From: Cryomorpha ignava
GTDB taxonomy: Bacteria > Bacteroidota > Bacteroidia > Flavobacteriales_D > Cryomorphaceae
DNA length: 64,000 bases
Direction: 5' to 3'
NCBI RefSeq assembly: GCF_010686655.1
Contig: NZ_JAAGVY010000002.1
Coordinates: forward strand, 231,400-295,399
Below are positions 16,619 through 26,410 of this stretch, one piece after another. Every line of letters starts with the position of its first letter. Within the stretch, counting starts at the first letter, position 1. The position numbers were made by a program, and so were the translations under genes. The notes beneath the pieces are model-generated. The model saw only the letters and a list, made by a program, of their open reading frames with translations. It did not search any database and was not told the origin of the DNA.

Positions 16619-17572
16619 ATGGTTTTTTCATTACTATTAATCGTAGCCGGGTTTTTAGGTTTAATTTTTGGGGCTAATTGGCTTGTCGATGGCGCATCAG
16701 GCCTGGCGAAAAAATACAATATTCCTGATTTGGTAATTGGTTTAACAATTGTCGCTTTTGGTACTTCCGCACCCGAATTAGTTGTTAATTCTGTAGCCTC
16801 AATTGACGGGCTTTCAGATATCGTTTTGGCAAATATTATTGGCAGCAATAATTTTAACTTGTTTTTAATATTGGGAATAGCCGGATTGGTTTATCCAATT
16901 ACTGTGCAGTCATCCACCGCCTGGAGAGAAATCCCTATATCCTTAATAATTACAGTAGTATTATTTGGGCTTGCAAACGATTTCTTCATGAATCAAAACC
17001 CGGTAATTTCAAGACTTGACGGAATTATTTTGCTCGTATCTTTTGTATCTTTTCTGTACTACATATTCAAACAAATGAAAACCGAAAAAATTGAAGTAAT
17101 TCCTTATATTCAAAAAACGAATCTGAAGATTTGGAGTTTAATTTTAATAGGTTTTGGCGGACTGATTATAGGAGGGAAGCTTGTGGTGGATAATAGCATT
17201 GATATAGCAACAGATTTAGGTGTTAGTCAAAAAATAATCGGATTAACTATCATTGCTGCCGGCACTTCGCTACCCGAATTAATAACTTCAATTGTCGCTG
17301 CCCTTAAAAAGAATAGCGACATCGCCATTGGAAACGTCATTGGCTCAAACATTTTTAACATTCTTCTTATCATTTCAATTAGCGCTTTAATAAATCCTAT
17401 AGAATATAATCCCGTTTTCAATCAAGATTTTGCTATATTGATTGGAGGAACAGTTTTCCTAATCATTGCAATGTTTACAGGGAAAAGGAAAAAACTCGAC
17501 AGGTGGGAAGCATTGGTATTGGTTGTTTTTTATCTGATTTATACTTCTTATTTGGTCTCAAAGGAATTGTAA
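16619..17572 (+). CDS. Calcium/sodium antiporter (CaCA family, YrbG type)
   Basis: 317 residues with ten predicted helices in two inverted halves. Both alpha-repeats are clear: GTSAPELVVNSVAS with GSNNFNLFLILGI (about 49-85) and GTSLPELITSIVAAL with GSNIFNILLIISI (about 218-255). These are the ion-coordinating motifs of K+-independent Ca2+/Na+ exchangers. It sits in the inner membrane and exports Ca2+ using Na+ or H+. It is the last gene of the unit with the MscS remnant, the periplasmic protein and DUF2490. Confidence 0.93.
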   Translation: MVFSLLLIVAGFLGLIFGANWLVDGASGLAKKYNIPDLVIGLTIVAFGTSAPELVVNSVASIDGLSDIVLANIIGSNNFNLFLILGIAGLVYPITVQSSTAWREIPISLIITVVLFGLANDFFMNQNPVISRLDGIILLVSFVSFLYYIFKQMKTEKIEVIPYIQKTNLKIWSLILIGFGGLIIGGKLVVDNSIDIATDLGVSQKIIGLTIIAAGTSLPELITSIVAALKKNSDIAIGNVIGSNIFNILLIISISALINPIEYNPVFNQDFAILIGGTVFLIIAMFTGKRKKLDRWEALVLVVFYLIYTSYLVSKEL

Positions 17573-18235
17573 AATCATATAAAATGAGGAAAAAACATGC
17601 ACCCCGAAATTGGTAGCATCATAGAGCTTGGTTATAACCCGGCAATTCCCGAAGATGTGATTAAATAGTCTGCTGCCATGTCAACTCCAAGCGTGCTTTT
17701 TATAATGATTGGTTCTGCTTTGATGTTTGTTGGATTGGTTATTATGGCTTTTGAAGTGGTGTGGGAAAGTATGTGCCTGGACGGCTCTGTTTTAAAAAAT
17801 CGGTTAATCATCTGGGCTGTTAGAATTCGCCATGAGGTAGATTGTTTATAGCATGAAAGAATCTACATATGCCGGTTCTGACGTGATTGCTGACTCATTG
17901 TTTCGATTTATTTTTATCGAGCATTCAGGATAGAGTTCATCTTACAATAAGTAATTTTTGACTTCTATAAAATTCTTTAGATGAAAACAACCACGACTGC
18001 ATGGAGGAGTTAGGCTGTTATTCCACTATCCTTTGGTGATGCCTTACTAAAAACCAATCACCAACTTAGCCGATCTCAGGACTGAAGGACTCCATACAGA
18101 TGCAGCAAACCAATCACCAAACACAAACTACCTCGGTAGCTCAAAACCCACTTTCGGACAGTAAAACCATCCATTCGGAAAATTATGAGCAGAATAATGT
18201 AATCGGCCGCTACATTTATTAAAAAATCTAACCAA
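17573..18235. other. Long intergenic region with a short possible ORF
   Basis: 663 bp. A 57-codon frame at 17678-17851 (MSTPSVLFIMIGSALMFVGL, one membrane helix) is preceded in the same frame by a stop at 17666 and 23 open codons; it may be a degraded small membrane gene. Near 18051 and 18109 the sequence AAACCAATCACCAA occurs twice in direct orientation, 58 bp apart. No other feature is seen. Confidence 0.35.
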
Positions 18236-20488
18236 ATGGAAACAAAATTCTACTCATCTAACCATGCGCTTTTCCTGCCCGTACTTGCGGGATTGTGCGC
18301 CGCCTTTCTTATTAGCGCCGGCACAGCACAGGCGCAGAACTTAAATTTTAATACCATAACTGGCTATACAATGTCCGTTAATCCAGGTCCTACGATCTGC
18401 GAAACCAGCAGTGCAAGCGTGACCACATTTTATTATCCTATTTTTGGTCTTCCCGATGCACCCGCATCTACGCTTACGGCGAGCGAAGGCAGCCATCACC
18501 TGGCAACAGCCGGCGAAACAACAATAGTTACAGTAGATATTCCTGCAGCTGGATATTTAGCCTTGAATTGGCAGTTGAGCTACAAGTATGGAGAACCAGG
18601 TGAAGCTATGCCGTGGCAGGTTGTACAGCAGCCTGATAATCCGCCGGCGGGAGTTTTACATCATGACATCCCAGTTACATTCGCCAAGGCTTCAAGTCTA
18701 TCTTATCTTACTTTTATCGTTAGGGATCAAACGGGAGATCCCAGCGCACCAAATTATCAATCCTATCAATTTGTAATTCCTTTTACAGTTTTAGGGGTCA
18801 TAGATCCGCAAGTGGCCGTGCCCATTTTGGACACTGTTGTTGAACCACAAATTCCTTATCTTATTTTGCATGCCCCTCCAGGCGATGGCAGCAGCAGTGA
18901 ATTTCAGGACAGTAAAACCACTTGCCGGAATTTTCAAACCAGCTATGCTGAAGATGGTTCCAACTCGGCAAACGTGGCAGTAAAACTTGGCATCGCCGGT
19001 TCTGCAGGGATATTTGTCACCACAAACTTTGAATTTTCGGTAACGATGAGCGCTGGATTAACCGTTGGCGATATGGCTGTGGTTACCACATCAGACCAAA
19101 CTTGCGTTACCGTAAATCAAGGATTTTCTACTTCGGCGCTTACCGGCCCAAATGGGGGAGGCGATGTCTTTATCGGTTACGGTACTGATTTGGCTCTAGG
19201 TGTTTACGATTACCGGTATTTGCCGGAAGGCAGCTGCACCAGCGACACCAAGCAAGGTTTGATTTATGTGCCTGTGGGCTTACCGCGAAAGTTTATTTAC
19301 ACCAAAGAAGCCATTGAAAGCGAAATTGCAGATTTGGAAATTCTTGTTGCCGATTCATTAATCAACGGTCCTGAAGCTACCAATAATGCACAAAATCAGA
19401 TGGATGTATGGAATCAGGTGCTCGATATGAATTTGGCCAATGTAAATAATCCGGATAATGAATTGCTTGGTAATACATCTTTTAGCGCAAGCACTTCCAG
19501 CAGCAACGAGAGCAGTATTACTGTGTTGGAGACCAATACCATTCAATATGAGCATTACATACAGGGAAATATAGGTATAACGGCGGTAGTTGAAATAGGA
19601 GGATCTGGGATTACAGGAGGTTACGAATACAAAGCATCTAAGCGCTTTGGCGAAACGCAGAACCAAACCGTAGAAGGTTCTAAACTGGTAAGATATACCC
19701 TTGCGGATGATGATAGTGGTGACATCTTTAACCTTTCTGTGGTAAAAGACCCGATGTACGGAACGCCAATTTTTAGATTAGACCCTGGTACGAAAAGTAG
19801 TTGCCCATACCAAGGTGGCTATCAGCGCGATCAGCCCCTACTCACATTTGCAGACGATAGCGATAATTTAACTTTGAATAATATTCCAGTGGGCACATCT
19901 ACTACTTTCCAGTTGAAAATATGTAATGAAAGCAATGAAAACCGCACCTATTACTTGAAAGGAAATGCATCTACCAACCTTAATGGTGCGATAATTCAGG
20001 GATTTGGAAACAATATTTTTAATACAAATGATAACGGTGTGCAGTTTGTAAATGTACCTGCCAATGATTGCATCGACAATGCCAGCCTTACTATTTCCCA
20101 ATCTGACGATAATATATTGAATTATGAAAATCTGGAAATCTTCCTTTACACCCTATGCGAAGGTGCGGGTACGGAGCTTTCATCAAGCGTATATCTGAAT
20201 GCCTATTTCAGCGAAACTGTTGGCATAAATGATATTGACATGGAAAGTACAGCTGTGCAGATTGTTCCTAATCCCAATAAGGGCGCGTTTAGCTTGCGTT
20301 TTGAGAAGGACATGGATGCAGGTAGCATTTCCATAACTGATATGACCGGAAAAACCATCGTTCAGCGCAATCTGCAGGCCGGGCAAAGCGCCATTGAATT
20401 TAATGAAGGAGATCTGGCAGGCGGCATGTACATCATCACAATACGTAGCGGGGAATCGTTGATGACTCGAAAACTACTTATTGATTAA
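18236..20488 (+). CDS. Large secreted protein with T9SS sorting domain
   Basis: 750 residues. The N-terminal signal peptide is about 35 residues (LPVLAGLCAAFLISAGTAQAQ). The central part shows beta-rich stretches and conserved blocks (SSSNESSITVLETN, IGITAVVEIGGSG, YKASKRFGETQNQT, DDDSGDIFNLSVVKDP, GTPIFRLDPGTKSSCPYQGG, QRDQPLL) that I have seen in giant Bacteroidota surface proteins, but no enzyme domain is recognisable. The last 75 residues form a type A T9SS domain: VQIVPNPNKGAFSLRFE, ISITDMTGKTI, and GMYIITIRSG then RKLLID. It is exported through the T9SS and placed on or released from the surface. Monocistronic. Confidence 0.85.
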   Translation: METKFYSSNHALFLPVLAGLCAAFLISAGTAQAQNLNFNTITGYTMSVNPGPTICETSSASVTTFYYPIFGLPDAPASTLTASEGSHHLATAGETTIVTVDIPAAGYLALNWQLSYKYGEPGEAMPWQVVQQPDNPPAGVLHHDIPVTFAKASSLSYLTFIVRDQTGDPSAPNYQSYQFVIPFTVLGVIDPQVAVPILDTVVEPQIPYLILHAPPGDGSSSEFQDSKTTCRNFQTSYAEDGSNSANVAVKLGIAGSAGIFVTTNFEFSVTMSAGLTVGDMAVVTTSDQTCVTVNQGFSTSALTGPNGGGDVFIGYGTDLALGVYDYRYLPEGSCTSDTKQGLIYVPVGLPRKFIYTKEAIESEIADLEILVADSLINGPEATNNAQNQMDVWNQVLDMNLANVNNPDNELLGNTSFSASTSSSNESSITVLETNTIQYEHYIQGNIGITAVVEIGGSGITGGYEYKASKRFGETQNQTVEGSKLVRYTLADDDSGDIFNLSVVKDPMYGTPIFRLDPGTKSSCPYQGGYQRDQPLLTFADDSDNLTLNNIPVGTSTTFQLKICNESNENRTYYLKGNASTNLNGAIIQGFGNNIFNTNDNGVQFVNVPANDCIDNASLTISQSDDNILNYENLEIFLYTLCEGAGTELSSSVYLNAYFSETVGINDIDMESTAVQIVPNPNKGAFSLRFEKDMDAGSISITDMTGKTIVQRNLQAGQSAIEFNEGDLAGGMYIITIRSGESLMTRKLLID

Positions 20489-20699
20489 AGGAATTTAAGG
20501 CTTGCTTTATTCCTAAATACCTAACCAATATTTATGAAGCACGCCTGGTAATACTTAATCTTCACCCCACTTTAAGGGGTGAAGATTTTTAACCAAATGA
20601 AGTAAGTGAATCACCGCAATTGTATATCATGTTTTATACAATTGTAGGTAATCATAGCCCAAAACAGAATTAACTCAACCATTATAACAGCTAACTTAA

Positions 20700-22001
20700 A
20701 TGCCCGACCTAACCACCTCATACACTCCTTTAAAACCCTCTGACCGGATTCAATCTCTTGACATAATGAGAGGGATCGTTTTATTGGGTATCCTATTAAT
20801 GAACATTAACGGAATGGGGCTCGCCGGCGCCTATGAAGACCCAACTGTGTCAGGAGGGGCTACGGGTTGGAGTCTTTATACCTGGATAACAACCAATATG
20901 CTGTTTGAAGGCACAATGAGAGCCCTGTTTTCGCTATTGTTCGGCGTTGGCATGTTTATATTTATGGATCGGCTTGAAAAAAAGGGAGCTGGAATAAATG
21001 CTGCCAATATTTATTTTAGAAGACTCACTTGGCTTCTGGTTTTTGGATTGATTCATTGCTACTTGCTCTTGTGGGTCGGTGAAATTTTGTACAATTATGC
21101 GTTAATGGGGTTTTTGGCATTTTCATTTAGAAAAATGCTTCCCAAAAAATTAATCACAATTGCAATATTTTTATTTCTAGGTGGTACATTGTGGACCTAC
21201 GCTGACTACAGAAATGATATAAAATTTAATCAAGATGTAGAACTTGCTGATAACTATAGGTTAGAAGGGAAAGAGCTAACAAAAGAACTTAAAGAAGCAG
21301 ACGAGAAATGGGAGAAAAGGGTGTATGAAAGATCTCCCGAAGCTATAGAAGAGCATACTACCAATATGCGCAAAGGCTACTTTGGTGTGGTGGCTTTTCT
21401 TGCTCCTATAAACACACACTATAATCAACTTTACCCTTATAGATATGACTTGTGGGATGTATTAAGCATGATGCTTTTAGGTATGGCATTGTATAAAATG
21501 AAAATACTCTCTGCCGAAAAATCATATCGCTTTTATGGACTCATGGCCATAGTAGGTTATGGTATAGGGTTAGCGGTGAACTTTTACGAAACAAAATTAA
21601 TTATAGACGGCAATTTCTCAATGCTGGCATTTTCCAAATCATTCCTTACCTACGACTTAGGGAGAGTTTTTGTAGCGATAGGACATATTGCACTGATAAT
21701 GCTTTTTTGTAAAATATCTATATTGAAATGGCTAAAGCACGCACTTGCGGCCGTTGGCAAAATGGCTTTGACCAATTATGTAATGCACTCTATTTTTGCC
21801 ATGTTCATTTTTACTGGTGCCGGATTTGGATTATTTGGAACATTCCAACGCCATGAACTTTTATATATCGTATTTTCAATTTGGGTTTTTCAATTAATCA
21901 TAAGTCCAATTTGGCTAAAATATTATCAGTTCGGCCCATTGGAATGGGTATGGAGAAATTTGAGCTATTTAAAAAGGCATCCTATAAAGAAGGAGAGATA
22001 A
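20700..22001 (+). CDS. DUF418 family membrane protein (YeiB-like)
   Basis: 433 residues, polytopic. The N-terminal signature RIQSLDIMRGIVLLGILLMN (18-37) and the C-terminal DUF418 block (GKMALTNYVMHSIFAMFIFT, then LIISPIWLKYYQFGPLEWVWR) are diagnostic of the HGSNAT/DUF418 family of inner-membrane proteins, whose function is unclear (acyltransferase-like topology). A charged loop at about 175-225 separates the two halves. The length matches the family. Monocistronic. Confidence 0.92.
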   Translation: MPDLTTSYTPLKPSDRIQSLDIMRGIVLLGILLMNINGMGLAGAYEDPTVSGGATGWSLYTWITTNMLFEGTMRALFSLLFGVGMFIFMDRLEKKGAGINAANIYFRRLTWLLVFGLIHCYLLLWVGEILYNYALMGFLAFSFRKMLPKKLITIAIFLFLGGTLWTYADYRNDIKFNQDVELADNYRLEGKELTKELKEADEKWEKRVYERSPEAIEEHTTNMRKGYFGVVAFLAPINTHYNQLYPYRYDLWDVLSMMLLGMALYKMKILSAEKSYRFYGLMAIVGYGIGLAVNFYETKLIIDGNFSMLAFSKSFLTYDLGRVFVAIGHIALIMLFCKISILKWLKHALAAVGKMALTNYVMHSIFAMFIFTGAGFGLFGTFQRHELLYIVFSIWVFQLIISPIWLKYYQFGPLEWVWRNLSYLKRHPIKKER

Positions 22002-22107
22002 ACAAGGTCTAAACCTTTAATTCACGAAGTTTTGTATACCACCCGATCGGTATAATGTTTTGGTAAACAGTTTTATGGTGCCTAATTCTTTGCGTTAAGC
22101 ACAAAAA

Positions 22108-22137
22108 AAAGCCCCTTAAATTTCTTTAAGGAGCTTT
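22108..22137 (-). terminator. Intrinsic terminator of the fasciclin gene
   Basis: AGCCCCTTAAA (22110-22120) pairs with TTTAAGGAGCT (22125-22135) around TTTC, and an A8 run just upstream gives the U-tract on the minus strand. Confidence 0.85.
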
Positions 22138-22159
22138 GAGATCGAGAATTAATTTTTGA

Positions 22160-22663
22160 TTACTTCGGAAGAAGAACCGCATCAATTACGTGCACCACGC
22201 CATTACTACCTTTTAAATCGGCAACAATTACGTAGGCAGAATTGCCATTTTCGTCCGTTAATTTCACTTTGTCACCTTCTAAGGATCCAATTAATTTTCC
22301 GCCGCTAACTGTTGTTAGTTCAACTTTACCCTTTCCTTTCTTGATGGCGGCCACCACAGCAGCAGCATCTAAATTTCCACTTACCACATGGTAGGTTAAA
22401 ATTTTCGACAACTGGGCTTTGTTTTCCGGCTTCAGCAAACTTTCAACTGTTCCGGCAGGCAAATTATCAAAAGCGGCATTGGTAGGAGCGAATACTGTAA
22501 ACGGCCCTTCGCCTTTTAAGGTGGTAACCAAATCGGCTGCTTTAACAGCAGCTACAAGGGTCGTGTGGTCTTTTGAACTAATGGCAATGTCTACCACGTC
22601 ATTTTTTTGACTAAATGCCATAGTTGATGCAAGACTGAATAATACGAAAAGTACTTTTTTCAT
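22160..22663 (-). CDS. Secreted fasciclin (FAS1) domain protein
   Basis: 167 residues with a signal peptide (1-18, cleaved at AFSQ). One FAS1 domain fills the rest: TTLVAAVKAADLVTTLKGEG, the H1 motif PFTVFAPTNAAFDNLP (about 56-71), TYHVVSGNLDA, and the H2-like NGVVHVIDAVLLPK at the C-terminus. Single-FAS1 proteins act in adhesion or matrix in many organisms; the role in Bacteroidota is not defined. No T9SS tail, so it is periplasmic or exported by another route. It has its own terminator and faces the DUF418 gene tail to tail. Confidence 0.93.
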   Translation of the reverse strand: MKKVLFVLFSLASTMAFSQKNDVVDIAISSKDHTTLVAAVKAADLVTTLKGEGPFTVFAPTNAAFDNLPAGTVESLLKPENKAQLSKILTYHVVSGNLDAAAVVAAIKKGKGKVELTTVSGGKLIGSLEGDKVKLTDENGNSAYVIVADLKGSNGVVHVIDAVLLPK

Positions 22664-23044
22664 GTTTTAATTGTTTTAAATTTTGTTTAAGATTATTATC
22701 ATATCTTTAAACAAGAATTAGATTTGAATGTTTTAGATATTGGAAATTAAACTCAACTAAAAGTTTCTGATGCATAGTTTAGGTTCAATTCAATGAAAAT
22801 GAAGTTGTGGGAATACTGCAACGACAAATGGATTTGAAAAAAGAAACTTGGTAAATAAAAAATGAATGGACACACAGAATGGAAAACCGGAAACCACGCT
22901 ATCAGAACCGCAGAAAAAATGAGGAGTACAGTGGTTTCCAAGATTTATTTCTGGTGGCTAAAACCGGTACAGGCACACAGGCAAAAGCTTCAAATAGTCT
23001 CTGCTTTATAGCTGCAACACTTAATTAATTTAAAACATAATATT
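22664..23044. other. Intergenic region, no gene seen
   Basis: 381 bp between divergent genes, AT-rich. It must hold both promoters, but no convincing TAnnTTTG box was found. No repeat or RNA. Confidence 0.4.
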
Positions 23045-23575
23045 ATGAAATACTTAATTTGTATGATGACAATATTCTCTTCTTTACCCTCTCAGGTAAT
23101 TTTTGATTTTAACAAACATTCAGCTATTCAAGATTGGATAATTGTAGATGATGTGGTAATGGGAGGTGAATCAGCAGGCACTTTTAAATTAAATGCTGAT
23201 GGTTTTGGTGTTTTCGAAGGCAATATATCGTTAGCTAACAATGGAGGATTCTCTTCAGTGCGTTATCAATTCGAAAAAACATCAGTTAAGGGTTTCACCA
23301 AGATTAGTATCAAATTAAGAGGCGATGGTAAAAATTATCAATTTAGGATAAAAGCTAATTCGGGAGATTATTATTCCTATATAGCACCTTTTTCCACCTC
23401 GGGAGAATGGCAGGAAATAGAAATTCCTCTAAAAGATATGTACCCTTCGTATAGAGGAAGAAGACTTGACCAGCCAAATTTTTCAGCTGAATCTATTGAA
23501 GAGATCACCTTTTTAATTGGAAATAAAAAAAACGAACAATTTAAACTCTTGATAGACAAAATAGAATTAAAATAA
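23045..23575 (+). CDS. CIA30 (NDUFAF1-like) domain protein
   Basis: 176 residues with a short N-terminal signal-like helix. The CIA30 domain is evident: FDFNKHSAIQDWIIVDDVVM GG at the start, FEGNISLANNGGFSSVR (about 60-76), ISIKLRGDGKNYQFRIK, and a jelly-roll end EITFLIGNKKNEQFKLLIDK. In eukaryotes this family helps assemble respiratory complex I; the bacterial versions are carbohydrate-binding-like jelly rolls with unknown roles. Probably periplasmic. It is followed after 109 bp by two small membrane genes that may be cotranscribed. Confidence 0.88.
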   Translation: MKYLICMMTIFSSLPSQVIFDFNKHSAIQDWIIVDDVVMGGESAGTFKLNADGFGVFEGNISLANNGGFSSVRYQFEKTSVKGFTKISIKLRGDGKNYQFRIKANSGDYYSYIAPFSTSGEWQEIEIPLKDMYPSYRGRRLDQPNFSAESIEEITFLIGNKKNEQFKLLIDKIELK

Positions 23576-23684
23576 AACTTTCGTGAAAAAAGTTTTTTAT
23601 TGAAATTAAAAAGGGGAAATTGGAGCATAAATTAAAAACAAAGCAAATTCCAAAAAGCCACTAAGACTAAACAAACTAAAACAA

Positions 23685-24029
23685 ATGAACATGGAAGACT
23701 TAACAAAATTGGTGCAAATAGCTGTTGCTATTTCTGTTGCTTATGTATGGGTATTCAGATTTCACAATGTCGTTAAAGAATTTAAAGAATTCGGATTAAG
23801 TGATTTAACCCGAAATTTTGTAGGAGCAGCTAAAATAGCCTTGGCTACATTGCTTGTGGCGGGTATTTGGTATTCATCATTGGTTTTTATTCCCGCTGTT
23901 CTTATGGGGCTATTTATGATAGGTGCTCAATATTTTCACTTTAAGGTAAAGAACCCTTTTATCAAACGTTTGCCTTCTCTCATTCTTTTGATTTTATGCG
24001 CTTTTCTGGCGTTAGAATCAATCCAATAA
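23685..24029 (+). CDS. DoxX-like membrane protein 1
   Basis: 114 residues with four hydrophobic helices (about 8-24, 47-62, 65-82, 95-110). The pattern VVKEFKEFGLSDLTRNFVGA after helix 1 is typical of DoxX-like proteins, where a conserved F-x-x-x-G-L segment precedes helix 2. The function is unknown; DoxX relatives take part in redox or thiosulfate-linked complexes in some organisms. Its stop is 6 bp before the start of a paralogous gene, so the two form an operon and may make a heteromer. Confidence 0.75.
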   Translation: MNMEDLTKLVQIAVAISVAYVWVFRFHNVVKEFKEFGLSDLTRNFVGAAKIALATLLVAGIWYSSLVFIPAVLMGLFMIGAQYFHFKVKNPFIKRLPSLILLILCAFLALESIQ

Positions 24030-24035
24030 GCAGCT

Positions 24036-24374
24036 ATGGATGTAGTTAAAATATGCATTTTAATATCGAGTTTATCCTTTTTTGCTTATGCTGTTTCCTA
24101 CTTCATATCACCGCAAATGAAAAAAGAATTTAAGCGATTTGGATTAGAAAAAATTGGCTTATTAACCATAATATTGGAAGTTATGGGAGCAACAGGTTTA
24201 ATCGTAGGGCTTAAATTTAATTTAATTTTAACCATTTCATCTCTCGGTCTTGCCTTGCTTATGCTATCTGGCCTTATAGTAAGACTAAAACTAAAAGATA
24301 GCATTTGGATTTCTTTTCCGGCTTTGTTTTATATGGCGTTAAATACTTTTATCTTTTTGATGTCAATTAAATAA
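24036..24374 (+). CDS. DoxX-like membrane protein 2
   Basis: 112 residues and four helices, paralogous to the gene just upstream (FISPQMKKEFKRFGLEKIGL aligns with its EFKEFGLSDLTRN segment). The final helix pair LLMLSGLIVRLKLKDSIW and FPALFYMALNTFIFLM matches the DoxX-like layout. It is translated immediately after its paralogue with a 6-bp gap. No catalytic residues can be assigned. Confidence 0.75.
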   Translation: MDVVKICILISSLSFFAYAVSYFISPQMKKEFKRFGLEKIGLLTIILEVMGATGLIVGLKFNLILTISSLGLALLMLSGLIVRLKLKDSIWISFPALFYMALNTFIFLMSIK

Positions 24375-24757
24375 GACAGGGCATACTCGGTGCGAAACCT
24401 AGCTGGGTTCATGGCATCTAAACTCTACAGTAATTGAACACCAAATACGCTTCAATACCATTAAAAAAACCACCAATTCTGAACTGTCAGCAGGAATATT
24501 TCTACCAAAAGTGTTGACTTCTTTCCTCAACTCACTTCAGGCTCATCTGACTCAAATAAAATTTTGGTTTTTTCTTTAAACCATTACTACAACTCGTCCG
24601 GCAGCTTCTTGTTGGCTTCCCCATCAATGGTATGATTTTCGAACGGGGTTGGAAAGAAAACATAAGCGAATTGACATACGGAAAGCTTGACAAAAAACAC
24701 CCCAATACATTCAGCAGCCCGAATCCAAAATATACTTTTACTTTTTAAAACCTTAAA
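24375..24757. other. Intergenic region, nothing recognised
   Basis: 383 bp with no open frame of interest, no hairpin terminator and no repeat that I can see. Confidence 0.4.
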
Positions 24758-26407
24758 ATGCATAAAATTTTCCTTTTTACACTTCTTTTGTTTGCCTTTT
24801 GCTCATGCTCTGTTGATAGTTCCCAGAAAATAGTTGAAGAGGAAAACACCGCGTCTACAGACTTTAATCACACCTTAGATGTCTCTAAAGCATTGTCTGA
24901 ATTTTCGGCCAGCAAAAATGGAGGCTCAGCCGAGAATTTGAAAATGCAGCTTGGTGAATTCTACTCACAGCGAAACCATTGTTCCATGTGGTTTGGTACC
25001 GAAAGGCCAACATCTCAACTCTTGTCGCTGAAGAATACCGCTTACGAGCTTATCAATGAAGGCAATGCTGTTTATTCAAGCTATGCAGATTCCATTGATT
25101 ATTTGATCGACATAGTGTATGGATCCGGGCAAGTAGATTCTACAGTCCTCGCAAGAGCAGATCTAAATATTTCAGCGCAGTTTTCTCATTTCGCTAATAA
25201 TCTTTTGGAAGGTCAGTTAGAAAGCTATTCAAACGGCGAGGCGCATTGGTATGTAGATCAGAATAATCGCGATGTGCTTAATGACCTTGCAAGAATTCAA
25301 AATAGTGGGCAATTAGATTCGCTGTTAAATTTCTATCGACCCAGTAGTGCCGAGTACGTGGCCTTATTAGCAACCTTTCAAAAAATTCAATCTAAAAAAG
25401 ACACCTCCACTTTTCTCTTTTCATGCGATTTTCTTGACTGGGATTCATTGGCTCGCGATACTATGGACCTTAAATTGGCCGAAAGGCTAAACCAATGGGG
25501 CTTTAAGAACAAAACAAGTATCGGTACTTCTCGCCCTGAGGTGGCGAAATCTTTGGCTCGCTTCCAAACCTTGCGTGGTCTGGAAAATAGCGGTAAGCTA
25601 GATTGTGAAACTGTAGAACAGCTTAACATGAGCGATGAAGAGGTTTTGGAAAAAATCGCACTTAATCTGGAAAGGCTCAAAACATTGCCACGCAGAAACG
25701 GTAAGGAATACATCATGGTAAACGTTCCCGAATACAAACTTCGTGTATTTAGAAATGGGGAGCGGACTCTGGAAATGGCTGTAATTGTGGGTAAAGAGTA
25801 CAATCCTACTCCCATATTTGTAGATACACTTTCATACCTTGTGTTTAGCCCCACATGGACCGTTCCTCAAAGTATCGTTCAGCAAGAAATGATTCCAAAC
25901 TTGAGAAACGATCCGGCTCACTATATTAAGAAAAACTTTAAAGCCTATGAAGGTGACAATGAGATAGATCAAAGAAAAATAGACTGGAGCGACAAAGATA
26001 TTTCTTCGCGTTATTTCATCTTTGTACAACAGCCGGGAGGGTCAAATTCACTAGGACTGGTTAAATTTATTATGCCTAATGACATGAGCATTTACTTACA
26101 CGATACGCCTGCAGATTATTTATTTAACCGCACCGAAAGAAGTCTAAGTCACGGCTGTGTGCGCTTGGAAAAGCCACAGAAGCTGGCAGAGTATCTGCTT
26201 GCAGACAGAAAAGAATGGAATAGCTCAAAAATTAGCGAGGCGATGCACTCCGACTCCCCTACTCAAGTGAATTTGGATAAGAAGATACCCGTTGAAATCA
26301 TATATCTTACTACTTGGGTAAATGCCGATGGTGAACTCGCTATTCTTCCTGATGTATATGGGCACGATGCAGAACAAAAGAAGCTATTGTCGACCATTTC
26401 TGAATAG
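24758..26407 (+). CDS. L,D-transpeptidase (YcbB/LdtD type) lipoprotein
   Basis: 549 residues with a lipoprotein signal (LLFAFCSCS, lipobox Cys near 16-18). The scaffold domain spans roughly 60-240. A peptidoglycan-binding-like repeat follows (SRPEVAKSLARFQTLRGLEN, about 260-300). The YkuD catalytic domain covers about 315-500, with VNVPEYKLRVFRNGE at its start and the active site SLSHGCVRLEKPQKLAEYL (Cys in HGCVR). The enzyme forms 3-3 crosslinks in peptidoglycan. It converges on a second L,D-transpeptidase-type gene with only 3 bp between the two stops. Confidence 0.93.
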   Translation: MHKIFLFTLLLFAFCSCSVDSSQKIVEEENTASTDFNHTLDVSKALSEFSASKNGGSAENLKMQLGEFYSQRNHCSMWFGTERPTSQLLSLKNTAYELINEGNAVYSSYADSIDYLIDIVYGSGQVDSTVLARADLNISAQFSHFANNLLEGQLESYSNGEAHWYVDQNNRDVLNDLARIQNSGQLDSLLNFYRPSSAEYVALLATFQKIQSKKDTSTFLFSCDFLDWDSLARDTMDLKLAERLNQWGFKNKTSIGTSRPEVAKSLARFQTLRGLENSGKLDCETVEQLNMSDEEVLEKIALNLERLKTLPRRNGKEYIMVNVPEYKLRVFRNGERTLEMAVIVGKEYNPTPIFVDTLSYLVFSPTWTVPQSIVQQEMIPNLRNDPAHYIKKNFKAYEGDNEIDQRKIDWSDKDISSRYFIFVQQPGGSNSLGLVKFIMPNDMSIYLHDTPADYLFNRTERSLSHGCVRLEKPQKLAEYLLADRKEWNSSKISEAMHSDSPTQVNLDKKIPVEIIYLTTWVNADGELAILPDVYGHDAEQKKLLSTISE

Positions 26408-26410
26408 AAA

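Noticed and set aside
18040..18125. Direct repeat AAACCAATCACCAA as transposon footprint
   Set aside because: Only two short copies, no inverted ends and no transposase; noted in the gap description only.
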